A stretch of DNA of 64,000 nt from positions 62,001 through 126,000 of the forward strand of contig NZ_JAGGPR010000005.1 of NCBI RefSeq assembly GCF_018613695.1, in the 5' to 3' direction. The notes under the pieces were generated by a model. That model had not been told where the DNA came from. It made no database searches and saw nothing but the letters and a program-made list of their open reading frames with translations. The translations under genes and the position numbers were made by a program. This document shows positions 17,143 through 25,964 of the stretch, one piece after another; position 1 is the stretch's first letter; each line of letters opens with the position of its first letter. This DNA is from Arthrobacter sp. ISL-95. Its GTDB lineage: Bacteria > Actinomycetota > Actinomycetes > Actinomycetales > Micrococcaceae.

Positions 17143-17202
17143 TGGAAAACGCTTGCCCAGATCCTTCATTAGGGATATTGTATCGATTCAGAAGGAGTGT
17201 AA
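17143..17202 (-). promoter_or_regulatory. LacI-type operator and weak promoter of the beta-galactosidase gene
   Basis: TGGAAAACGCTTGCCC (17143-17158) matches the locus operator with a weaker right half. On the minus strand TTACAC (17202-17197) with CAATAT 16 bases downstream is a possible promoter that places the operator near +10. A TTGTATCG element (17178-17185) between the divergent genes resembles TTGTATCA near 13531. Confidence 0.6.
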
Positions 17203-17265
17203 GCGAGGTCACTGCCACGTTGTAGAGAACTCGGAAGCTTGCACCAACTGAGCAAGGAGGCTCTT

Positions 17266-18552
17266 ATGTTCGATAGAAGGAAATTCCTCACCACGGTGGC
17301 TCTCGGCACCGCATCTGCCGCGTTCCTGTCCGCTTGTGGCCAATCCTCATCTGCAGGACAGACGGGCTCTGCGGAGAACCCCGTCACCATCAACTACACC
17401 TGGTGGGGCAACGATGACCGGGCAGAACGTACCCGCAAGGCGATTGCCCTGTTCGAGTCCAAGAACCCGGACGTCAAGGTCAACGGCAACTTCACCGACT
17501 TCGCCGGATACTGGCAGAAGCGCGCCACCGAAGCTGCGGGCGGCGGCTTGCCGGACGTTATGCAATGGGACCTCTCCTACCTGCGCGACTACGGCCAGCG
17601 GAACCAGCTCCTTGACCTGAGCACCGTGAAAATCAACACGGACGCCTTCGACAAGTCCCTTCTTCCCTCGGGGCAGATTCGCGGCAAGACCTATGGCATC
17701 CCCACCAGCACCAATGCCTTCGCGGTGTACTACGATCCCGCCAAACTTCAGAGCATGGGTGTTGCCGAGCCTGATGGACAGTGGACCTACAAGGAGTTCA
17801 ACGCCTTCATGTTGGAGGTAGGACAGAAGGGTAACGGCGCGTTGTACGGCGGCACCGACTACACCGGTGTGTGGTGGATGTACAACATCTGGCTGCGCCA
17901 GAACAACATCCAGGCCTTCACCGATGACGGCAAGCTTGGCTTCACCAAGGACGACCTCAAGAAGTGGTGGAACACCACCGCCGAGCTTCGCGGCACCCCC
18001 GCGCTCGTTCCCGAAGAGCGGGTCACCCAGCTCGCCCCCAAGTCCGCCATGGGATCCAACGTCACTGCCAGCGAAGTCACCTGGGACAACTTCATGGCTG
18101 GTTACCTGGGCGACAGCGGAGCCAAGGAACTCAAGTTGGTGCCGGTTCCCTCTGACGATCCGGACAACCTGGGCCTCTTCCTCAAGCCCTCCATGCTCAT
18201 GGTTGCCAGCGCCAAGACCAAGTACAAGGACGCCGCTGCCCGCTTCATCGACTTCATGGTCAACGATCCCGAGGTGGGCCAGATCTTCAAGACCTCCCGC
18301 GGTGTCCCGGCGTCGAAGACCCAGCGCGACGGCACCACCTTCGAAGGTACTGACAAGCTCGTGGTGGATTACGAGAAGTCAATCGAGAAGTACCTCAAGG
18401 ACGCCCCCGAGCCGCCCATCGTCGGTTTCGGCACGCTTGAAGCCTCGTTCAAGCGGGTTAGTTCCGAACTTAACTACGGCAAGTTGACCCTGGACGGCGC
18501 AGCAGATGCATGGTTCAAGGAAGCCGAAGACCTCATCAAGCAGAACGCCTGA
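17266..18552 (+). CDS. Extracellular solute-binding lipoprotein (sugar ABC importer 2), Tat-type signal
   Basis: 428 residues. The N-terminus MFDRRKFLTTVALGTASAAF has a twin-arginine motif (RRKFL) and is followed by the lipobox LSAC, suggesting export by Tat and lipid anchoring near residue 24. The mature protein is a family 1 sugar-binding protein (NYTWWGNDDRAERTRKAIAL; LSYLRDYGQRNQLLDLS). ATG 17266 has AAGGAGG five bases upstream. It is clearly homologous to the binding protein at 13601, sharing the WWG...R opening. It begins the importer-2 operon 17266-21137. Confidence 0.93.
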   Translation: MFDRRKFLTTVALGTASAAFLSACGQSSSAGQTGSAENPVTINYTWWGNDDRAERTRKAIALFESKNPDVKVNGNFTDFAGYWQKRATEAAGGGLPDVMQWDLSYLRDYGQRNQLLDLSTVKINTDAFDKSLLPSGQIRGKTYGIPTSTNAFAVYYDPAKLQSMGVAEPDGQWTYKEFNAFMLEVGQKGNGALYGGTDYTGVWWMYNIWLRQNNIQAFTDDGKLGFTKDDLKKWWNTTAELRGTPALVPEERVTQLAPKSAMGSNVTASEVTWDNFMAGYLGDSGAKELKLVPVPSDDPDNLGLFLKPSMLMVASAKTKYKDAAARFIDFMVNDPEVGQIFKTSRGVPASKTQRDGTTFEGTDKLVVDYEKSIEKYLKDAPEPPIVGFGTLEASFKRVSSELNYGKLTLDGAADAWFKEAEDLIKQNA

Positions 18553-18598
18553 TCAGGATGCGCCTGATTCCGGCTTTCCCTACTGACGGACTGATCTC

Positions 18599-19552
18599 GT
18601 GACACAAAGCCCAACCTTGAGCAGGCGCTCGTCGTCGTCCGCTTCCCCCCAGCCGCGTAAGTCGCGGCGGCGGGGTGCGGATGCCCGCGCCGGCTACACG
18701 TTCCTGTTGCCCTGGCTGCTGGGATTCATCGCCCTCACCGTGGGCCCGATGATTTCCTCGCTGTACCTTTCCTTCACCAACTACAACCTGTTCGAAGCTC
18801 CCAAATGGATCGGCTTGGACAACTACACCACCCTCTTGCAGGACGAACGGTTCCTGCAGTCGGTGGGAGTGACCCTGAACTACGTCATTTTCGGTACTCC
18901 ACTGAAACTTGCCGCCGCTTTGGCCATTGCCATGTTGCTCAACAGCAAACGCAAGGGCCAGGGTTTCTACCGCTCGGCCTTCTACGCACCGTCCCTGATC
19001 GGTGCGTCCGTGTCCATCGCCATCGTCTGGAAGGCGATGTTCGGTGACTCCGGCCCGGTGGACCAGGGCCTGTCCTTCTTCGGGATCAACCTTGGCGGCT
19101 GGGTGGGCAACCCGTCCATGACCATGCCCATGATGATCCTGTTGACCGTCTGGCAGTTCGGCGCCCCCATGGTGATCTTCCTGGCCGGGCTCAAGCAGAT
19201 CCCAGCGGACCTCTACGAAGCGGCGTCGATGGACGGTGCCGGCCCGGTCCGCAAGTTCCTGAACATCACCTGGCCCATGCTTTCGCCGGTGATCTTCTTC
19301 AACCTGCTGATGGAAACCATCCACGCATTCCAGATCTTCGCTTCGGCCTACATCATCTCCAACGGTGAAGGCGGCCCTGCCGGATCCACCCTCTTCTACA
19401 CCCTCTACCTGTACTTGCGCGGTTTCAGCGACTTCCGCATGGGCTACGCCTCGGCAATGGCCTGGCTCCTGGTAGTCGTGGTCGGCATCATCACGCTGAT
19501 CTTCTTCAAGACCTCCAAGTCCTGGGTCCACTACAGCGGTGATTCGAAATGA
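18599..19552 (+). CDS. Sugar ABC transporter permease (CUT1, MalF-like)
   Basis: 317 residues from GTG 18599. Six membrane helices begin at GYTFLLPWLLGFIALTVGPM, and the EAA loop is EAASMDGAGPVRKFLNITWP (about residues 208-227). Basic Ser/Arg-rich N-terminal tail. It overlaps the next permease gene by four bases (ATGA). It is a paralogue of the 11618 permease, indicating that the two importers arose by duplication. Confidence 0.92.
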   Translation: MTQSPTLSRRSSSSASPQPRKSRRRGADARAGYTFLLPWLLGFIALTVGPMISSLYLSFTNYNLFEAPKWIGLDNYTTLLQDERFLQSVGVTLNYVIFGTPLKLAAALAIAMLLNSKRKGQGFYRSAFYAPSLIGASVSIAIVWKAMFGDSGPVDQGLSFFGINLGGWVGNPSMTMPMMILLTVWQFGAPMVIFLAGLKQIPADLYEAASMDGAGPVRKFLNITWPMLSPVIFFNLLMETIHAFQIFASAYIISNGEGGPAGSTLFYTLYLYLRGFSDFRMGYASAMAWLLVVVVGIITLIFFKTSKSWVHYSGDSK

Positions 19553-20475
19553 CAACCATGGCAACACCCACGCAGCCTCAACCTACAAAGCCCAATGCGC
19601 CGGCACCGGTGTACAACCCGAAGTCCGAGTCCACCGCAGTCAAGCGCATCAAGAGCACCATCTTCCACGTTGTTGCCCTGGCGCTGGTGGCTATGGTCCT
19701 CTACCCGGCCATCTGGATGATTTCGGCATCCTTCAAGCCGAACTCCGAGATCGGCGGCGCCAACAACGCGTTGTGGTCGAACAACTTCAGCTTCGACAAC
19801 TTCGTCACGGCGATGGATGGAATCGGTGGCGTCTCCACGCTGACGTTCTTTACCAACTCGCTGATCCTGGCCGTCGGCGCGGTGGTGGGAACCGTTCTCT
19901 CGGCATCCATCTCCGCTTACGCCTTCGCCCGGATCAACTTCCCTGGCCGCGGACTGTTCTTCGGCATGATGATCGCCACCCTGCTCCTGCCTTTCCACGT
20001 GGTGATCATCCCGCAGTACATCGTGTTCCAGCAGCTTGGCTTGGTGGACACCTACGTGCCGCTGCTGATCGGCAAGTTCCTCGCCGCGGACGCGTTCTTC
20101 GTGTTCCTGATGGTCCAGTTCATGCGAGGCCTTCCGGCTGAACTTGACGAAGCGGCCCGGATCGACGGCGCAGGGCACGTGAGGATCTTCGGGTCCATCA
20201 TGCTTCCGCTGATGAAGCCGGCCCTGATCTCCACCTCCATTTTCTCCTTCATCTGGAGTTGGAACGATTTTCTGGGCCCGTTGCTCTACCTCAACACCCC
20301 GGAGAAATATCCGCTCCCGTTGGCGTTGCGGCTCTTCGTAGACCAGACCCAGAGCTCGGACTACGGTGCAATGATCGCCATGTCCGTCCTGGCGCTCCTT
20401 CCCGTGCTGGTCTTCTTCCTGGTCTTCCAGCGTTACATCGTCGAAGGCGTTTCAACCCAGGGCCTCAAGGGCTAA
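19549..20475 (+). CDS. Sugar ABC transporter permease (CUT1, MalG-like)
   Basis: 308 residues with six predicted membrane helices (first: TIFHVVALALVAMVLYPAIW). The EAA loop is EAARIDGAGHVRIFGSIMLP (about residues 202-221). ATG 19549 overlaps the upstream stop. It forms the channel of importer 2 with the 18599 product; again no ATPase gene is present. Confidence 0.92.
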   Translation: MTTMATPTQPQPTKPNAPAPVYNPKSESTAVKRIKSTIFHVVALALVAMVLYPAIWMISASFKPNSEIGGANNALWSNNFSFDNFVTAMDGIGGVSTLTFFTNSLILAVGAVVGTVLSASISAYAFARINFPGRGLFFGMMIATLLLPFHVVIIPQYIVFQQLGLVDTYVPLLIGKFLAADAFFVFLMVQFMRGLPAELDEAARIDGAGHVRIFGSIMLPLMKPALISTSIFSFIWSWNDFLGPLLYLNTPEKYPLPLALRLFVDQTQSSDYGAMIAMSVLALLPVLVFFLVFQRYIVEGVSTQGLKG

Positions 20476-20486
20476 GGACAAAGAAA

Positions 20487-21137
20487 ATGAGCACCATGAA
20501 CGCCACAGGCAAGTCGTCGCCGACCCCCGGGATTCCGGTCAACCGCTTTGCCCTCTTCGCCGAGACCATCCTGGCGGGAGTCATCGTGCTCCTCCTTTCC
20601 ATCCCTTTGATGACGGCGCCGGCTGCCTATGCGGCCGGCGTCGCCCACCTGGAAAGGCACCTCAGCGGCAGGGATGATTCCCTCCGCAGCCTGTGGGCTA
20701 ATTTCCGACGCGCCCTTCCCGGCAGTTGGAAGCTGGGAATCACGACGGCGGTAGCCGCCGTCGTGATTGTCCTGAACCTGTTGCTCGCACTGGTGGGGCA
20801 ACTGCCCGGCCGGGCGATGATCCTGCCCGCCACGTTGATCCTGGCCGCAGCGGGGGCCGTGCTGTTCCTGCGGATCGCCGCCAACTGGAGCGGCGGAGTG
20901 AACTGGAGCGGTGAGGCCGGTCAGGAACCCGCCGACGTTCCCGGCCCGCAGCGGTGGGCGCAAGCCTACTCGCAGGCCAAGGCCGACGCCCTGCGCGACT
21001 GGACCGGTACGCTTCTCTTGCTCGCCGCGGTCTTCATGGCCGTCGTCTTCGTTTGGATGCTGCAGGCCTTGTTCGTGATCGTTCCCGGAACCTTGGTCCT
21101 GGCCGCCGCCGCCATCAAAATCCGGTCCAATCGTTGA
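20487..21137 (+). CDS. YesL/DUF624-family membrane protein
   Basis: 216 residues with about four to five hydrophobic segments (AETILAGVIVLLLSIPLMTA; GITTAVAAVVIVLNLLLALV; two near the C-terminus). DUF624 (YesL) proteins are regularly encoded next to CUT1 sugar importers, and their role is unknown. ATG 20487 with AAGGA eight bases upstream lies 11 bases after the permease stop, so it belongs to the importer-2 operon. Assignment rests on topology, size and context; sequence signatures are weak. Confidence 0.75.
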   Translation: MSTMNATGKSSPTPGIPVNRFALFAETILAGVIVLLLSIPLMTAPAAYAAGVAHLERHLSGRDDSLRSLWANFRRALPGSWKLGITTAVAAVVIVLNLLLALVGQLPGRAMILPATLILAAAGAVLFLRIAANWSGGVNWSGEAGQEPADVPGPQRWAQAYSQAKADALRDWTGTLLLLAAVFMAVVFVWMLQALFVIVPGTLVLAAAAIKIRSNR

Positions 21138-21174
21138 AATCTGACCCAACCCGCTGAATCGAGCAGAACACTCC

Positions 21175-22455
21175 GTGTCTCCGCGCCCGTTCCCACTGCG
21201 CCCCAAATCCACCACCCCGCGTGCCCGCGCTGCGGAAAGCTGGCATTACCCCCTAAGGCACCACAACTACCGGATCTTCGTCACCCTCTCCCTCGTAGGA
21301 AGTGGCGGGGTGTGGATGCAGCGGCTCGCCCAAGACTGGCTGGTGCTGCAGCTCACGGGCAGCCCGGCCGCAGTTGGCGTCGCCGTTGCCCTTCAATTCC
21401 TCCCCATGCTGGTGGTGGGTCCCCTCAGCGGAGTGCTGGTGGACCTGTTCCCCAAACGCCGCATTCTCCTGGTCTGCCAGTCCGTCGCCGCGTTGCTGGC
21501 CGCGGCTCTGGCCGTTTGGAACGCGATGGGCGGCACGGACGTCTGGGTGGTTTATGCCTCCTGCATTGCCCTGGGAATCACCAGCGCGATCGATGGACCG
21601 GCTCGGCAGGTGTTCGTCAACGAGGTAGTGGGCGATGCCGGACTGCCCGCCGCAATCGGTCTCAACAGTGCCATAGGGCAGTTGGGAGCCATGGCCGGCC
21701 CGGCGCTGGCAGGCGTGGTCATCGCCCATTCAGGTCCGGCAGCTGCCTTCGCTGCCAACGCGCTGATTGGCGTAGCAGTCCTGGTGATGATTGCCTCCAT
21801 CAGGCCGGGTGAACTGCATCATTCTCCCGCAGCGCACGATCCCACCGCCCGGAAAGGCCAGGTACTCGCCGGCTTCCGGTTCGTCATCGCTCGTCCGCCC
21901 CTGCTGCTGACCATGCTGCTTGCGGGCTTGCTGGGAGCCTTTGGCATGAACGGACCAGTAGTCCTTGCGGCGTTCGCGGACGGAGTGTGGCACAGCGGTC
22001 CCGCAGGCTTTGGGCTCTTCAATACTGTCAGTGCATTGGGGGCACTGGCAGGTGCGCTGGTGGCCACCCGGATCAAGCGATTTGGGCGGAAGGGGATCGT
22101 GGCCAGTGCTGGTCTGTTCGGCCTGACGCAGGCTCTCGCTGCCTTGATGCCCACGCAGGAATGGTTCGTGGTGATGCTCATTGTGGTGGGCTTCATGACC
22201 CTGGTGTTCCTCACCAGCGCAGCAACCGCGGTGCAGCTGGAGGCCGGCGCCAGTGTGCGTGGCAGGGTCCTCGCACTGTATTTCCCGCTGCTGCTGGGCG
22301 GCCACGCTTTGGGCGGCTTGCTGGCCGGGTGGCTTACGGAAGACTTTGGGGTCCGCACCGGACTGGTGGTCACGGGAGCGTTGGGCATGGTCTCGGCGGC
22401 CGTGATTGGTTTCCTGCTCTGGCGCTACTCGGCCCGCCGCTCCGCTCGCGCCTAG
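21175..22455 (+). CDS. MFS transporter (EntS-like, MFS_3)
   Basis: 426 residues, GTG start, about 12 membrane helices. The N-terminal segment (RHHNYRIFVTLSLVGSGGVW; QDWLVLQLTGSPAAVGVAVA) is typical of the EntS/MFS_3 exporter group, and the loop GPLSGVLVDLFPKRRILLVC carries the cytoplasmic A-like motif between helices 2 and 3. Substrate unknown; sugar or metabolite efflux is plausible. It follows the DUF624 gene by 37 bases and may be the end of that operon. Confidence 0.9.
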   Translation: MSPRPFPLRPKSTTPRARAAESWHYPLRHHNYRIFVTLSLVGSGGVWMQRLAQDWLVLQLTGSPAAVGVAVALQFLPMLVVGPLSGVLVDLFPKRRILLVCQSVAALLAAALAVWNAMGGTDVWVVYASCIALGITSAIDGPARQVFVNEVVGDAGLPAAIGLNSAIGQLGAMAGPALAGVVIAHSGPAAAFAANALIGVAVLVMIASIRPGELHHSPAAHDPTARKGQVLAGFRFVIARPPLLLTMLLAGLLGAFGMNGPVVLAAFADGVWHSGPAGFGLFNTVSALGALAGALVATRIKRFGRKGIVASAGLFGLTQALAALMPTQEWFVVMLIVVGFMTLVFLTSAATAVQLEAGASVRGRVLALYFPLLLGGHALGGLLAGWLTEDFGVRTGLVVTGALGMVSAAVIGFLLWRYSARRSARA

Positions 22456-22477
22456 CCGCCTTCCCACAGATCCGGCC

Positions 22478-22522
22478 CTTGTTCGTCCTCCTCACCGTTG
22501 AAGGGTGAGGAGGACGAACAAG
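22478..22522. terminator. Long perfect inverted repeat, bidirectional terminator
   Basis: A 19-bp perfect stem, 22478-22496 with 22504-22522, around a 7-base loop. It lies between converging genes and lacks a long T-run. The arm sequence CTTGTTCGTC recurs at 33218 beside another imperfect repeat, so it may belong to a repeated element family. Confidence 0.78.
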
Positions 22523-22531
22523 CGCGGGAAA

Positions 22532-24631
22532 CTACGTCCCGACGCTGCCCACCAGAGCCTGGATCTCCGCTGCATCCAGGGTTCCGTCGCTGATCCACAC
22601 CGTATTGGTCCGGGTAAGGGATTCGCCTGCTGCCAGCTCAACTGCTGTATTCCAGGCCAGTGCAGAAGCCACTGCGGGGTAGTCGCTGCACCGCACGAAC
22701 CAGGGGTCCGCCGACTCCAAAGGTGCGCCGAACACCAGAGTGGCAGGGCCGCCGTCGAACTCTCCCGTCCAAGCGAGCCACGGCGTCACCGAGCCGTGCA
22801 CGGAAGGCTCGCCCTCGGCTGTGGAGGAGAAGACGCGCGGGGAAGCATTGACAGGCAGGCGCCAAAAGAAGCCGCCATAGCCGCTGCCCGCGGCACCATG
22901 TGAACCAGGGCTACCCAAGGAAACATCCACGACGGCGGTGAGCCGGGTTTGGATGACGAGTCGCCAGGTGCGCTCATCCAAGACAGTGCGGGCCAGGGTG
23001 CGTTGCTCTTTGAGGAGGAGGCCGCCGTCGGCCCCGAGCCAATCAAGTTGGAGCGTGGTGAGATCTCCTTCGCGGGAGGCATCTGTGGTCTGGATCCTCC
23101 CGTGATCCTTCAAATCCACGTACTTGCCCGCTGATTTGCGGTAGCTGCGGCCGCCCCAGAAATTGCTTCCGTTGACGTCCTGCAGTTCGAATCCTGCTCC
23201 CAAGTGCCACACATGGTCCGAGGGCAGATGGTCCGTGACCACTATTCCGGCTGCTGTGGTCACCGGGTGCAGGTAGGGGCGCGGGGAGAGGTCCGGCTCG
23301 AGGTTGCTTCCGGAGCGGAGGACCGCGGTGGCCTTGCCGGGCTCGGCCTTGCCGGGCTCGGCGTTGCCGGCGTTGAGGGCAGCGGCTTCGGGGGAGAAGA
23401 GCGCCTCGGCGCCAGCGGTGATGGGCCGTGCCCAGGGAAGCCCCAGCTCGGAGAAGGTGGCGTGGGCGCGGGTGGCGCGTTCCAGGATGTCCTCGATGTT
23501 GGGGATCACTGCATGTGCTTGATCGCCCGTACCCACCCAATTCACGCATTCCGTGGGAATCAGGGCAGGTGCCTCTGCTGTTCGGATGGCTTCCAGAACA
23601 CGCATGAATGCGCCGCTGTGATCGAGCGGGCTGAGCAGTGAAGTGCCTTCGGACAGGTGCTGGAGGAGGTTCTCGGTAAGGTCTTCGCGCCCGAAGGAGT
23701 GGGTGGTTTCGCCGGCCTCGGTGCGAACCGTCACGCGATCCTCCGTGTAGTGGAAAACTGCCGTGCCTTCAGTGCCGTGCAGCATGACGTAGGGTTCCAC
23801 GGATTCGGTGGCGCAGAGCGTGAGGGCGCACGTGATGGGCAGGCCGTTCGTGGTGCGCAGGCGGATCACGGAGGTGTCGTCCGCTTCGATGTCGTTGGCG
23901 CGGTAGAGGTCGGTTTCTACCGAGGCCAGATCCCCTGCTGTCCGTGCTCCCGCGATGCGGAGTGCCGTGGCGATCGCGTGGGCCAGCGGGTTGGTGGCCA
24001 CGCCATCCACCACATCCGCGCCATCGAGGCTGCGTTTACCTGCCCAGCGCGACCGCTTGTAATAGGCGCGGTCCCGGACCCAGCGGCCCGTGGCGGAGAT
24101 CCCCTTCAAAGTGCCGATGCCAGGCAAGTCCTCGGAAGGCTCCCCGGCGGCCAGCCTTTCCAGCGCTGCCAGGGCATGGGAACCGAGACTCTGGAACCCG
24201 ATCTGGACACTCCGGCCGGCCTCCGCCGCCGCTTCCTGGAGGAGAAGGAAGTCGCTCATCGAGGCTACGGGAGGCTTCTCCAGGTAGAGGTCCGCCTCGG
24301 AAGCCAGCACGGCCAAGGCCAAGGGGGCATGTGTCTGAATGGGAGTTGCCACGATGATGACGTCCGGTTTGTGGTCGCCGGCCAGAAGCTCGTCAAGGTT
24401 TGCGTGGACGGCTGTGCTTTCCGGCAGGGCTCCGAGGGCCGGCGGATTCGGGTCAGCCACTGCTACAAGGTCAACAAGGCCTTTGTCCATGAGCCGTTCG
24501 AGGTTGCGGAGGTGATGCGTGCCGAAGCCGTGAACCCCCACCAGGGCGATCCTGGCGGGCCCGGTGCTGAGTTCGCCCGCAGCCGCGAGGCGTGTTGGAC
24601 TGCTGGCGGACTCGGTGGAAGCGGTGTCCAT
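22532..24631 (-). CDS. Gfo/Idh/MocA oxidoreductase fused to DUF6807 (paralogue 2)
   Basis: 699 residues from ATG 24631, which has TAGGAG four bases upstream (a longer ORF to 24727 runs into the operator). Same architecture as 7846-9930. Rossmann motif LVGVHGFGTHHLRNLERL and EKP in YLEKPPVASM form the N-terminal half. RPYLHPV, DHVWHLGAG, DVNGSNFWGGRSY and GSGYGGFFWRLP form the DUF6807 half (about 440-695). Three 15-bp tandem repeats at 23331-23375 encode an EPGKA-type linker between the halves. It has its own operator-bearing promoter. Function unknown; two copies in one regulon suggest two related substrates or two steps. Confidence 0.88.
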   Translation of the reverse strand: MDTASTESASSPTRLAAAGELSTGPARIALVGVHGFGTHHLRNLERLMDKGLVDLVAVADPNPPALGALPESTAVHANLDELLAGDHKPDVIIVATPIQTHAPLALAVLASEADLYLEKPPVASMSDFLLLQEAAAEAGRSVQIGFQSLGSHALAALERLAAGEPSEDLPGIGTLKGISATGRWVRDRAYYKRSRWAGKRSLDGADVVDGVATNPLAHAIATALRIAGARTAGDLASVETDLYRANDIEADDTSVIRLRTTNGLPITCALTLCATESVEPYVMLHGTEGTAVFHYTEDRVTVRTEAGETTHSFGREDLTENLLQHLSEGTSLLSPLDHSGAFMRVLEAIRTAEAPALIPTECVNWVGTGDQAHAVIPNIEDILERATRAHATFSELGLPWARPITAGAEALFSPEAAALNAGNAEPGKAEPGKATAVLRSGSNLEPDLSPRPYLHPVTTAAGIVVTDHLPSDHVWHLGAGFELQDVNGSNFWGGRSYRKSAGKYVDLKDHGRIQTTDASREGDLTTLQLDWLGADGGLLLKEQRTLARTVLDERTWRLVIQTRLTAVVDVSLGSPGSHGAAGSGYGGFFWRLPVNASPRVFSSTAEGEPSVHGSVTPWLAWTGEFDGGPATLVFGAPLESADPWFVRCSDYPAVASALAWNTAVELAAGESLTRTNTVWISDGTLDAAEIQALVGSVGT

Positions 24632-24721
24632 GGCTCTCCTAAAGCTGGCGCGGCAACGATGGCGCATGACGCCGTCGTCCAGGTATTCACAAAAGTGTTC
24701 GAGCGGGTTTAGGCTACACCT

Positions 24722-24782
24722 CAGCAAGCGCTTTCCCGCGATCGACTGTGTTTAGTTTAGCCTGACCCTAGCCGAAATGTAA
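24722..24782 (-). promoter_or_regulatory. Promoter and LacI-type operator of the second Gfo-DUF6807 gene
   Basis: On the minus strand TTACAT (24782-24777), a 17-bp spacer and TAAACT (24759-24754) form the promoter. The operator GGGAAAGCGCTTGCTG (24737-24722) sits downstream near +10, as at the other sites. Confidence 0.68.
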
Positions 24783-24809
24783 CGATTCAAGATGAGCCCG
24801 CTTCAGGTT

Positions 24810-24824
24810 TCCTATGACATAGGA
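24810..24824. promoter_or_regulatory. Palindrome TCCTATGACATAGGA upstream of the CE7 esterase gene
   Basis: Perfect 6-bp arms around GAC, embedded in TTTCCTATGACATAGGATG. The ATGACAT core resembles GntR-family operators. It lies about 75 bp before the start at 24899 in a 267-bp gap that has no other gene. Confidence 0.5.
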
Positions 24825-24898
24825 TGTCCTCTGGTTGACCCTGGTATTAGCGGCTCACCCGAACCAGCCACTCAGACCCACCTGAACCGGAATGGACC

Positions 24899-25918
24899 AT
24901 GCCCCTCTTTGACCTTCCCCTTGACCAACTCCGCAACTACTCCTCCACAGCCGTAGCACCAGCAGACTTTGAAGAGTTCTGGGATCGCACCATTGCAGAG
25001 GCCCGCGGGCTCCCACTCAATGCCGTGTTTGAACCCGTGGACAACTACCTCAGCGTGATCAACACCTTCGATGTCACGTTCTCCGGCTTCGGGGGAGACC
25101 GTATCAAGGGCTGGCTGCATCTACCCGCCCAGCTCCACCCGGGGGAGCAGCTTCCCGTGGTGGTGGAGTACATCGGATACTCCGGCGGGCGTGGCCTGGT
25201 CAACCAGAACACCCGTTGGGCTCAAGCCGGTTACGCGCACTTCATCATGGATACGCGCGGGCAAGGCTACGGCGGGGTCTCCGGAGACACTCCGGATCCG
25301 CACCCGTCGGCCGGTGGCATCAACTATGCGGGCCTCATGACCCGGGGCGCCGATCACCAGGACAACTACTACTTCCGCCGGGTCTACGTGGACGCCTTCC
25401 GTGCGGTGGAAGCGGCACAGAGCCATCCCGCCGTCGACCCCTCACAAGTGGTGCTGACAGGCGTCAGCCAGGGCGGCGGCATCACTGTTGCTGCTGCCGG
25501 GCTGACCGCTGGAAGGCTCGACGGCGTTATTGCCGCGCTGCCCGATGTCCCCTTCCTGCAGGACTTTCCCCGCGCGATCGACATCACCCCGCGTGGTCCG
25601 TACCCGGAGATCGCCGGATTCCTGGGCCGGCACCGCGAGAAATATGAGCCCATGCTGGCAGTCCTGAACTACTTTGACGGCGTCCACTTGGGCCGTGCCG
25701 CCACCGTTCCTGCACTGTTCTCCGCAGCGCAAATGGACGATATCTGCCCTCCCTCAACAGTGTTCGCGGGGTTCAACAATTACGGCACCGGCTCCCGCGC
25801 CCAAACTGGGGCGCCTGAGAAGGACATTGAGGTCTACCGCTTCAACAACCACGAAGGCGGGCAGGAACACCACTGGATCAAGCAGTTGCAGTTCCTGCGC
25901 AAACTACTGTCATGTTGA
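24899..25918 (+). CDS. CE7-type acetyl esterase (acetylxylan esterase/cephalosporin-C deacetylase family)
   Basis: 339 residues, close to the usual 320-340 of the family. N-terminal MPLFDLPLDQLRNY and FEEFWDRTI are family hallmarks. RGQG (about 119-122) is the oxyanion RGQ motif, GVSQGGG (about 183-189) the nucleophile elbow, MDDICPPSTVF the aspartate loop, and NNHEGGQEHH the histidine. These enzymes remove acetyl groups from short xylo- or other oligosaccharides in the cytoplasm. It is divergent from the Gfo-DUF6807 gene and completes the saccharide locus; a GntR-like palindrome precedes it. Confidence 0.93.
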   Translation: MPLFDLPLDQLRNYSSTAVAPADFEEFWDRTIAEARGLPLNAVFEPVDNYLSVINTFDVTFSGFGGDRIKGWLHLPAQLHPGEQLPVVVEYIGYSGGRGLVNQNTRWAQAGYAHFIMDTRGQGYGGVSGDTPDPHPSAGGINYAGLMTRGADHQDNYYFRRVYVDAFRAVEAAQSHPAVDPSQVVLTGVSQGGGITVAAAGLTAGRLDGVIAALPDVPFLQDFPRAIDITPRGPYPEIAGFLGRHREKYEPMLAVLNYFDGVHLGRAATVPALFSAAQMDDICPPSTVFAGFNNYGTGSRAQTGAPEKDIEVYRFNNHEGGQEHHWIKQLQFLRKLLSC

Positions 25919-25964
25919 TAGACGAGATTTGCCCGCGGTGAAGAACCCTGGTTATGGTGTGGCT

